Origin: Misgurnus anguillicaudatus
Taxonomy: Eukaryota > Chordata > Actinopteri > Cypriniformes > Cobitidae
Assembly (NCBI RefSeq): GCF_027580225.2
Contig: NC_073352.2
Coordinates: 37,139,501-37,203,500, forward strand
Direction of reading: 5' to 3'
Length of the DNA stretch: 64,000 nucleotides
The notes under the pieces are model-generated. The model saw only the letters and a program-made list of their open reading frames with translations. It was not told the origin of the DNA and did no database searches. Within the stretch, counting starts at the first letter, position 1. Each line of letters starts with the position of its first letter. Below are positions 39,801-51,400 of the stretch, piece by piece. The translations under genes were made by a program, and so were the position numbers.

Positions 39801-42800
39801 GCATGGTTTAGGTCGTATCTAACCAATCGCTATCACTTTGTTTATGTAAACGAGGAAGAGTCATATCACTCCCTGGTTGAATACGGTGTACCGCAGGGAT
39901 CGGTTTTAGGTCCTATCCTGTTCTCGTTATACATGTTACCTCTAGGAGACATTATCAGGAAACATAACATAAGGTTTCACTGCTATGCGGATGATACCCA
40001 GCTTTACATCTCCTCACATCCCAGCGAAACACACACGTTTTCTAAGCTAACAGACTGCCTTAGCGATGTTAGTGACTGGATGGCACATAACTTTCTTAAG
40101 CTGAACTCCAATAAGACAGAGATACTTATTATTGAACCGAATCGCTACAAACATAATATGTCAGATTACACGTTGCACATAGATGGCTGCACTTTGGTGC
40201 CATCTTCCACGGTAAGGAACTTAGGTGTGATGTTCGACAGCAACTTATCCTTCGATAGTCATATCGCCAACGTCTGCCGTACAGCTTTCTTCCACCTTAG
40301 AAATATCTCGAAAATACGCCATATACTGTCTACATCTGACGCAGAGAAGCTTATCCATGCTTTTATGACCTCTAGAATAGACTATTGTAACTCGCTACTC
40401 GGGGGATGCCATGCAAATCAAGTAAACAAGCTTCAGCTAGTTCAAAACGCTTCCGCAAGGGTACTTACTCGATCTAAAAAGTACGACCACATAAGCCCAA
40501 TTCTGGCATCTTTACACTGGCTACCAGTTAAATATCGCATACAATTTAAAATATCACTACTCACCTACAAAGCTTTAAATGGCCTAGCACCCTCATACCT
40601 TAGAGAATTACTATCAGAATACAATCCATCACGCACACTACGGTCACAAAATTCTGGTCTCTTGATTATCCCTAGACTATCAAAAGTGTCTAAAAGTGGA
40701 AGGTCATTTTCCTACTTAGCCCCTAAGCTCTGGAATGATTTACCAACCGATGTCCGAGAATCAGACACAGTCGATAATTTTAAATCTAGACTTAAAACTT
40801 TTCTCTTCAACAAAGCATTCGCATAATTTGTCTAGTAAAAGTACTTAACTCGAAATAGTTACTTGTACCGAACAAAGCACTCGCGGTCATAAAACAGACC
40901 AACCAAATAAATAAATAAAAACCTTATCTTAACGTATAGTCGGATTGCGATTTTGGAACTTTCGTGTTCTTGTGAATAGTATGCCATACAAACCCGTTTG
41001 CCACTGAACCTGCATTAACGACAACAGTGGGGCATCCGGCCTTAGTCAAACGGGTTGGCACGTACGGTTGGGTTGGGCTTTTGGCGCTTTCTTTATATTG
41101 CGAATACTATGCCATACAGACCCGTTTGCCACTGAACCTGCATTAACGACGACAGTGGGGCTTCCAGCCTTAGTCAAACGGGTTGGCACGTATGGTCGGG
41201 TTGCGATTTTGGCGCTTTTTTGTGTGTTGTGAATAGTATGCCATACAGACCCGTTTGCCACTGAACCTGCATTAACGACGACAGTGGGGCCTCCAGCCTT
41301 AGTCAAACGGGTTGGCACGTATGGTCAGGTTGCGATGTTGGCGTTTTCTCATGATCTTGTAAATAGCATGCAATATAGACCCGTTTGCCACTGAACCTGC
41401 ATTAACGACGACAGTGGGGTTACAGGCCTTAGTCAAACGGGTCGACAGGTTTCATTTTCTCTTTCTCTTAAAAATCAGAAGCTGACCCTTAGTTACCATA
41501 TATACCGTCGCAGTGGGCCCCCAATTTGCAAAATCCTCAACTGTGGATAATATAATTACGCCGCAATAGTTAGTCTGTCTGAAACTAAGCTGATTAAACC
41601 ACATCACTGTGTGACACTTGCATTACATGTGAACGGCCCCTACGCTAATATGATTTTGTTTTTCTCTCCCTGTCCTGTCCTCGACCCTGAGGACAATGGG
41701 ACAAACAGACCCAGTTCCGGTAGATGTGAAAGTCGACTCACCTCTGATCTACTGGTCGTCCATCACTGTGATGCCCAGCTGATGCCTGACCAACGACCAC
41801 CGGCAGAACCCGCTTAAACCCCGCTTAATCCCCGCTTAATCTCCTTATCCGTTTATATGTGTTTATATACATATATATCTCCCAAGGGTTTTTCCCTCCT
41901 AGGACTTTTTATTTTTTTTTCCTCGGCTCAACAACCCGGGGTTTTTGTTTTTTTCTCCTAGGGGTTTTTTTACCCCGGGGAGGTAGCCTGCTTGGGCTTA
42001 ATTTAGCTTCTTCTCCTAGACGTTACATTAGTAATACGCTCGTTCATAATGTAGATTCATAGCCTCAGCAAATTTGACAGCTTATGCTATTGTGTATTAT
42101 GTTGTGCTATCTGTCATTTTTCTGTGCTTTTACTGCTTCTATTAATGTAAAGCTGCTTTGAAACAATTGAGTATTGTGAAAAGCGCTATATAAATAAAAT
42201 TGAATTGAATTGAATTGAATTGAATTAATGTGTTTGTTCATGTAATGTTGTTTAATGTAGCTTGCTTTTAATACTTTATTTGAACCAATTATTATTGCAT
42301 CTTCGTTATTATGTAATTTAAAAGACTACTGCTCACTTGGGTCTATTTTTATTACCAAAAAATAACAAATTTCTTCATTATCAGTTCGCAAAAAAATTGT
42401 TAGGGACAGTCCTTGATTAGTTGAAACTTTTAAAAATGATGTGATTTCAGTTTCTTGTTCATTTATTTTATCGTGGAGGATTTCTTAAAGTGTAAAAATA
42501 ACGTCTTGTCTCGTTCTCGTGAACCCAGTCTGGTGTCTCGTCTCGTGGATTAAGTGTCTCGTCACACCCCTACTAAGCAAACACTACTCAATAGAAGAAA
42601 GGCCCAAACAATCATTGCACTGCCTTTAAAATAATGAATGCTTACCTTCTCCCATATTATTATGAGAGTAGAACATTCTGTTTCCTGCGATTGGCTGATT
42701 TAGTTCTCACTATATACATTTAGATGCAACCAAGTAATCCGGCTGTAATCCCATTGATAGCTCAATTGTATTGAAAAGCCTCATGTTAACACCTTATTCA

Positions 42801-45800
42801 AGACAATTGAGGTTGATCAGATGCTTATTTTGATCTTATTGGGGGGGGGGGGTGTTGTCCAAACTGTGATCTGATCATCAGGAAAAAATTAGGCATGTAA
42901 ACGCGTGAATCTAGTATTTTCTCAGTCTGATGCAAGAAAAAAAACTTTCTCTAACTCAGCTTTGTACATTTATCCAGATATAAAATTTAAACCCGTTGAT
43001 AGATGCTTTTCTGCTTTTTTCGAGTTCAGATTGGGGCTACTGTCTCGGCTGGTTTTTTTTTTTTTTGCTAGAGATGAACGAAATTCCGTCTATTAGTTAT
43101 TGTTATTTAGACCGTGAATAGTCATGGATTATTTTGGGCTAGTTATGAATATGCATTTCGATTGCGCAGACATTCAGATTACATAGGATGTACAGTACAT
43201 GTAAATTTGCTTTTTAATCCAATTGCAATGTTTAGATTACAACGATTGATTTAATTAGGGTTTGGCATCAGGCCTTACACTAGTCTTTAATAACCCAGGC
43301 ACCTTAGCTAGCACCTGATGGTACCTGATACTTCTGAAGCACTAATTTTTTATTATGTTTTTGTGTTAGTTGTTATGTTTCATAGGTTCCTTTGTCTTCA
43401 CCAGCTGTGCAATATGCCTAACATATGTTCTTTGTTTACAGAGCCTAATTTCTTTTGCTGGGGCTGTTCCTTCTGCAACAGAGGACTTTAATTTAACTGC
43501 TCCAAGTCTTTTCTTACAACTTCACAGTCAGCAGACTGGAACCATAAGAGAAAATGGTTTGTTTGAGTCAACAACCATATTTATTCACTGGATAAATGGT
43601 GGTCAGGTTAGTTAATCTTAAGAAATAAAATTATGCAAATAATGTTTTATAATGCTTACATTTATGCAATACAATGGTAATACAAATGGTTTGGAAAGTG
43701 TGATATTACTTTACTCAAAAACAAAACCATCTGGGACTGCTCCGGCGCCGGCGCCTCCGTCTCGGACTCCGACGGCGCCTCCGTCTGCGACTCCTCCTCC
43801 GCCTCCGTCTCCGACTGCGCCGCCGCCGGCGCCTCCGTCTGGGACTGCTCCGCCGCCTCCGTCTGGGACTGCTCCGCCGCCGGCGCCTCCGTCTGGGACT
43901 GCTCCGCCGCCTCCGCCTCCGTCTGGGACTGCGCCGCCGCCTCCGTCTGGGACTGCTCCGGCGCCGCCGCCTCCGTCTGGGACCGCTCCGGCGCCGCCGC
44001 CTCCGTCTGGGACCGCTCCGCCGCCGGCGCCTCCGTCTGGGACTGCGCCGCCGCCGGCGCCTCCGTCTGGGACTCCTCCGCCCCCTACTACTCCCTCTGC
44101 GACTCCCCCGCCGCCTACGCCTCCGTCTGGATCTCCTCCACAGTCTCCTCTGTGGTATGCTCCACCGTCTCCTCTGTGGTCTCCCCCGCGGTCTCTCTTA
44201 GGGTCTCCACGGTCTCCATCACCCATACCTGCATGGTCTCCTTCACGCTCTACACTTTCTCAACATTCTTCTCTGAGTCCTTTAGATTCAAACATAAAGG
44301 ATGTATTACGCACTTTGCATTCAAATGTTCTTTTTCACGTGGCGCCACCAACAGCAAATCAAATTAACGTTGTGAGGACAGACATTGTTGAAAGTGCTTT
44401 CCGAGCATTTAAAAGAAAGCAATTCAATCCTAAAATGAGACTTGATGTTGTGTTCGTTGACACCTGTGGTCTAGGTGAAGGGGCTGTGGACAATGGTGGA
44501 CCCACCAGGGACTTTTTGACCCTGGTACTGAGAGATCTATTGAATTCGCATTTCTTTGTTGGGCCGGCATCTGTGAAAAATCTAGGGCTAGACTCTATAG
44601 GTAAGCACGTTACAGAATTGCTCATAGATTACAATTTACAGAATATGTTTGACAAGTATTTGATTATATCGTTGCATGTTTTTGTGTCCTGTTCAGGTCA
44701 ATTTACTTATATGCTTAACTACTCCCTGATCTGTTGCTTTAGTTACTGTCCAAATGAGGCTGTATGTTATCTTCAGAACTTACACAACATTATAAAAGAT
44801 GTCTACAAATTGTATTTTATATTTACAGGACTCAGCAGAGGCACCTACCGAATTGTTGGTATGATATTATCTGTCTGCTTAGTTCATGGAGGACTCGGAC
44901 CCCCTGTTTTTTCTAATAGACTACTCTGCCAACTGATTGGAGAACCCAGCCCCCCTGTTGACATCATGGAGGTGGACGATGCTGACCTTAGACAACAGTT
45001 ACAAAAGGCCGGTGTCAAATTCATGAAGGCATTCTTTTTTCTGTGTTTCTATAGCATTGTGCTGCACTGTGAGAATTCTTATGATGGGATAGTACTCATT
45101 TTCATTATGATGACAAAATATGATTTGCAACAGTAAAGAAGTAACTAGTATGTTTCTGTACTGTAACTGGTTTTAAACAGCAGCTTAAGTGTGATGTAAA
45201 ACAACGCCTGGAAACTACCCTAATCACAAACTGGGCTAAGAAAGTTTAAAACACTACACACATTTTGTACTGAGAAATTTCTAATAAAGTAATTATTTGT
45301 TCATTACAGATTCAAGAAGCCAAAACTGTGGAGGAGACACGAGAAGCTGCAAATGTGGCAGCCAATAACCTTTCACTTCTTGGGTCCCTGACAGTCATCA
45401 GAACATTGAGTGACCGTGATGATATACTGTCGTCATCCCTAAATTATTATCTAGAAGGAAGACTTGATGCACCTTTGAGGCAGTAAGTGTTTTTATAGTG
45501 CCTAATGAACCAAAATGATGTCCATTTGAGATTAAATAAGGTTTGGTAACATCTAGTTTTGTTACTTAACACTCTGGGGTCGACGGCGGCGCGGGCGCCG
45601 CAAACTCTTTATTTTTCAATCACTCCACAAAGAGACTTAAAGTACTCTGCTGATTTTTGACATAAAGATATGATTTATACATCATTTAAAACGTTACAGT
45701 GTCTAGTTTTTTTCTGTCCACTCCCAATAAAAACAGAATGTTGTGCTTTGTAATAGAGTTCAATAGATCTCTCAGTAGCAGGGTCAAAAATTCCCTGGTG

Positions 45801-48397
45801 GGTCCACCATTGTCCACAGCCCCTTCACCTAGACCACAGGTGTCAACGAACACAACATCAAGTCTCATTTTAGGATTGAATTGCTTTCTTTTAAATGCTC
45901 GGAAAGCACTTTCAACAATGTCTGTCCTCACAACATTAATTCGATTTGCTGTTGGAGATCGCCACACCCCGGCGCCATTGAAGTGAACGAGCAGAAACAT
46001 CCATATGCATGACTCGTGCCTTCTGCAGTCAATGGATACGCAATCCACAATCCATTCTCTCCATTCCTTGTTGTTCCATCCGATTGCACCAAACATGACA
46101 TCTAAATCCTTATTTACTTGCGTATGTGTGTCAGTATCTCCAGAAGCGAGTGTTTTCTTTGTCTTCCGTCAAACAGTTGACGCGACGGGAACGCACATAC
46201 ACAAACACACGAGTAAGGAAACTCGACGCGCTTTTTGGTATTCTTATAAAATACGCGATTACAAACAGTACAATCCTTATTTAGTTGCGTCTAAGCGCAT
46301 ATCTCCGCACAGCATGTTTATTAAAGGAATAGTCTACTCATTTTCAATATTAAAACATGTTATTACCTTAACTAAGAATTGTTGATACATCCCTCTATCA
46401 TCTGTGTGCGTGCACGTAAGCGCTGGAGCGCGCTGCGACGCTTCGATAGCATTTAGCTTAGCCCCATTCATTCAATGGTACCATTTAGAGATAAAGTTAG
46501 AAGTGACCAAACACATCAACGTTTTTCCTATTTAAGACGAGTAGTTATACGAGCAAGTTTGGTGGTACAAAATAAAACATAGCGCTTTTCTAAGCGGATT
46601 TAAAAGAGGAACTATATTTTATGGCGTAATAGCACTTTTGGGAGTACTTCGACTCGCCTGAAAAGTCCGCTCCCCTTCTCACTCTCATAATGGGAGAGGG
46701 AGGGTGTTACTGCGCCGAGTCGAAGTACTCACAAAAGTGCTATTACGCCTTAAAATATAGTTCCTCTTTTAAATCCACTTAGAAAAGCGCTACGTTTTAT
46801 TTTGTACCACCAAACTTGCTCGTATAACTACTCGTCTTAAATAGGGAAAACGTTGATGTGTTTGGTCACTTCTAACTTTATCTCTAAATGGTACCATTGA
46901 ATGAATGGGGCTAAGCTAAATGCTATCGAAGCGTCGCAGCGCGCTCCAGCGCTTACGTGCACGCACACAGATGATAGAGGGATGTATCAACAGTTCTTAG
47001 TTAAGGTAATAACATATTTTAATATTGAAAATGAGTAGACTATTCCTTTAAACACAGGATCACTTGCGTGTGCACACATTCACTGCATTCATGATCAACA
47101 CGTGAGGTAATGGCGGCGACTGTAAACAAACATTGATAGGTTTATCACGCGTGTCCCTTGTTGTGTTTCTAATGATTACAAAAACACAAATAAGAGTCCA
47201 GACACCGATAGGCAGTTGTTCTTTTGAGCTTTTTACGGTACAAAAGTAAACCTCTCGCTGGCCAACCAAACACTAACCCTGTGTTGAAGTGTGTTCACTT
47301 TACGATAGCCAAACAGTACCTTTACTATGATTAGGCTACTATGGTTTTTAAAAGGTAACTTATACTTGTGAAATTAATAGAAAATATTTCAATAGAAATA
47401 TATATAATGTGTGTGTGTGTATTTACATTATATTAAAAAGTAAACCTTATCATTACTACAGAGAAAGTTACATTCCTGTTGAACATCCCCACAAGGCTCA
47501 TTATGTGGCTCATTATGCAACCCTTTTGTCTCTCAGCTGTCAATCACTGATTATTCAGGAGCTTTCCCGCATCCACGCATACAGCCTTTCCCAAGCAAAA
47601 TTGTCTTCGAAATTGTAAATCAAAATCTTGCTTTATGTGAATGAGTAGGCCATATGATTTTCACATCATTTTGAAGAAAAAACTCTAGACTACTAGATCC
47701 TGTTTTGAAAAGTCTTGGGAAAACATGTTTAGAATGAGTTTTGTGGAGTTATATCAGTGACTTAAAAATTTAGCTTTTTCAAAACCACGCATAAACATTT
47801 TTCTCTCAAAAATACAAACATATACATACATGTTGATTATATGATATTGTAGCCCAGTTTGTGATGAACACAGTGTTATGAGACTTTTGCCATTAGTATG
47901 TTTTTAAGCAACTGAAAAAAGCACAAATGACAGTGCATGTCAAAACTTCCCCAGGGCCCTAAAAACCCCTTAGACCCCAGAGGGTTAAGTAAGTGATAAT
48001 GTGCATCCAACTGGTTATCACAAAATAAATACTGTCAGGGTAAACTGAACCCCAACATTACATTGAGGCGACTTGCATCACCCTGAAGGGATTTATTTGT
48101 GATATTAAGACTGCTTGCTGTGTATTATTCCACATAGTACACATTTAGTTGCTATACAAGTAAATATGTGGCACTCGTGTATATATAAAAGTTGCTAAAT
48201 ACAACCTCCGTCAAAAGTGAGAGTGATATTAACCAAATGTTCTCACCATGTGTTATCTAGACATTAAATACTTTCGCTTCAGATCCACTGTATTCTGTTT
48301 TCTGGCCATTTATAAATACTGTTTTTTGGACATATTACATTAAAAGTATGATTACTTTTATAAGCCTCAGTGTTTTACAGCTTCGGGGGTGGGGTTG

Positions 48398-48435
<38 letters not shown>

Positions 48436-51400
48436 AAAGTAGTGAGTAAACACGATGCAGTCACACATTGAGTTTAATCCAACCAGCTGTTCCTTTAACT
48501 CTGCTGAAATCCTGATACATAAACTCGATTAATAATTGTGTGACAAAATAACCATACATTTACATTGAAGCCTTACTGCTGTTTTCTCATCATGTCTTTT
48601 TGTGTTATGAGCTTTTTATTTCAAATGTGAGTTTAATTGTATGTTGCGTACAGGGCTTGACAATAACTTTTTGCTCACCAGCCAAAGCGGCTAGTTGTTT
48701 TCCAAAGTTACTACCCACTCAGGATTTTCACTTGCAACAATTTTGTTGCTGGTAAAATACATTTTATATGATTAAACTTGACTATGGCATCCTAAAATGA
48801 CTTTGAGTAATTGTACTCGATTTAGCTAGATTAGATGCAGATTGACTTTCAAATGCAGACTGACCACCCAAGTTAAGACTACATTATTTAGCTGTTAATA
48901 TCAGTATAGATCATATCATATATTTAGGTGCATGAAAAACATGCTAGAAAGGCATAAATAGATTAACTTTAATATATTAACAGTGGAGCGCGGTGTAGAA
49001 GATTAACTAAAAAGATAAACACAAAAACTCTAGACAAACACTTGAAATATTTATTAACAACAGCAGTAAAATGTATATGCTTGATCATGGTTGCTGTTAA
49101 AAGTTATTTAAGACTTTAAATGGCAAATGTCGAGAGGGTATTATTTTTGCACAAAGTAGCCTACATTAAAATGTGCGCGAACCTCTCCACTTGTGGGTTT
49201 CCTTTGATTTCGGACAAAACTGGGACGTGTGCATTTAGGTGTGCGCTATGAATTTCTCTCCGCTCTTGCCCAGAGAGTGTGCACGCACTTTAAATCTCTT
49301 CAGTCACTTCCATGCAATTGTGTTCTCCTTCCCAAAGTGTGCGTGTATGCGCTCAGACTGCGTTCCGTGCATTCGCAAATCCATCAGCTTTTGCGCTCTC
49401 TCTGGTAAAACATTGGCGCTTGCTCCGCAAGGCGAGCCTCCGCTGCATCGCGTGCGCGTCTCAGTACGTTGCGCAGGGTGCAGGGAGTGCTCACGGGAGT
49501 TGTAGTTTCCCAGTGTCATTGCGCATTGTTTATAATTTCGCATATCTTTTAAGAAAACTACAATTAAAAAAACATATTTAACAAGCCAAAGTGGCAAGTG
49601 GGATTGGCTGTCTTAACCGCCACAACCAAAATCTACCTACATTTGGCGGGTGTTTTAATGTCAAGCCCTGGTCGCGTAGCGCACACAAATCGATGCAAAT
49701 TCAGAAATATGACAGCATATACTGTTAATGTTACACAGAGTTATAGCATATAGCTACTGTACAGCATGATAGAGAGGGAGAGAATGCGCGCGTGTGTGTG
49801 TGTGGGAAAACACCTTCACCTTTTCAGTTATGAGGCGTGCGCTGCACGCAACATGACAGAGCGCGCATTCAGTGAATTAAGCCGAACAGTAAAATATAAA
49901 TGTGCGCACTCAATTGGATAATTTTAAACGCGCAAACACAGACAAAAAGACATGCCATCGAAGAAATAAGATAAATAACACATTACTTGAGGGCTATTTA
50001 GTTTGTTTAATAAAATAACAAATTGTTATCTGGCGCTATAAAGAAAATCAAATAAAATATACTTGACCTTCAAGGGGGGCGGGTTGAGACGTTAGGAGGG
50101 CGGGGCGCCCCCCTTATATAATGGTAGGGGAAACACTGAGGCTGCGTCCGAAACCGCATACTGTATAGTAGGTACTGAATTAGATGAAGTACCTACTTAC
50201 TTGGCGTTAAAACAGTAGGTACTGTATAGTATGAATCCTGGTAGTATGAATGAGATTCGGACGTACTACATCCTCCATGTTGCTACATCACGTGACATAC
50301 GTCGTCATCACGTCGTGTCATTTCAGCGCGAAAACAGCCGCGTGCCTCTTCTTCTTCGTTGGATAACTCCTCGTCCGGGGCATCATGGGATAGTGTAGCG
50401 TCCATCGTATGCACACTGCAAAATCTAACCGGAAGTAGTAGGTCATCCGGGTACTTTTCGCATACTGTTTTTCGAATACAATGTATTCGGACATACTACT
50501 CGCTTCGCCTACTGCTTTTCGCGTACTATATAGTATGTAGTAGGCGGTTTCGGACGCAGCATGAGCCTATTTTTTATTATTATTATTTCCTAATGTCAGT
50601 AAGCAAATGGCTGTGTCATCTCGGAATAAAATCACATGTTGTGACTGCCCAATCAGAATCAAGCATTATAGAGTGCAGTATAATGTTAATATCAAACAAC
50701 CATATGTTGTGTGTTTGTTGAAGTGATTATCTGCATAACCTTGTTAAGCAGGGAAATGTCCTGAATGTTGGTTTGTACACCCAGGTAGTAATGTATCAAG
50801 TCACTGATATCACTTTGTGGAATGTCTTTACTAGATTGAAGGAGGGCTTGGAAACTCTGGGAGTGCTACAGGCACTAAAAAATAACCCGTGCCTAAGAGA
50901 TCTGTTTGTTGGAGGTCCCCCTGCACCGCTAACGGCAAAACAAATAACAGACCTCTTTAAGGTCTGTTATTCTGAAAAAGGAAGCACGCGCCGGGTGGAG
51001 GAGGAGCGTGCAGTTGGCCAGTGGCGAGACTGGCTCATAGACCTTGAGGGTATGCACTCTTACCAGAAGACACATGTAGTGTTTAACACTTAATGTAAAA
51101 TATAGTGATTCACATAATTTGTTGTGGTCTACTACACCATTGTCTGCAAATATACTGTACAAAAAAAACAGTTTTTCCCCCCTCATTTCCTGGGCATTGT
51201 CTCACAGTAATGGTCAATTTTATTTTAAGGACAAAAACATGGGGTGGTTTCCTGGACAAGGATTACACTAGTCCTAGACTAAAAAAATGTAGAGGCTGTC
51301 CAAACTAAAAACATATCTTAAAATATATCAGTACGCTTTGTTTTGTGTTAAAATGCACACAAGTAATGTAAGGAAGGATACTATGTTTCCTAATTAAACT

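Larger units (their letters stand above)
36000..42226 (+). mobile_element. Apparently full-length CR1/L2-clade LINE with two intact ORFs
   Basis: Order: GC-moderate 5' UTR (start uncertain, about 36000), ORF1 36327-37736, ORF2 37803-40826, a 3' UTR with a 129-bp tandem array, and a (TTGAA)n tail at about 42199-42226. Both frames are open. It lies sense-oriented in intron 11 of the HECT gene. A 5'-truncated relative is at 15.96-26.3 kb. Confidence 0.85.
45570..47984. mobile_element. piggyBac-like non-autonomous element carrying a captured HECT exon
   Basis: TTAA at 45566-45569 and 47985-47988. Termini CACTCTGGGGTC and GACCCCAGAGGG are imperfect inverted repeats, and a CCC-type start next to TTAA fits piggyBac. 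The 2,415-bp element holds an inverted HECT exon copy (45759-45955) and a nested palindromic element (46325-47047). No transposase was recognised. Confidence 0.7.

Noticed and set aside
43711..44226. Gly/Asp-rich minus-strand open frame
   Set aside because: Reverse-strand reading of the pyrimidine-rich minisatellite.
45686..46096. 136-codon minus-strand frame as a second HECT gene
   Set aside because: Only 197 bp match HECT and the flanks are unrelated. No splice sites or further HECT exons accompany it, so it is recorded as a captured fragment.
50785..50834. Earlier acceptor (50784) for HECT exon 16
   Set aside because: It puts TAG in frame after exon 15. The acceptor at 50834 is in phase and gives the expected family sequence.
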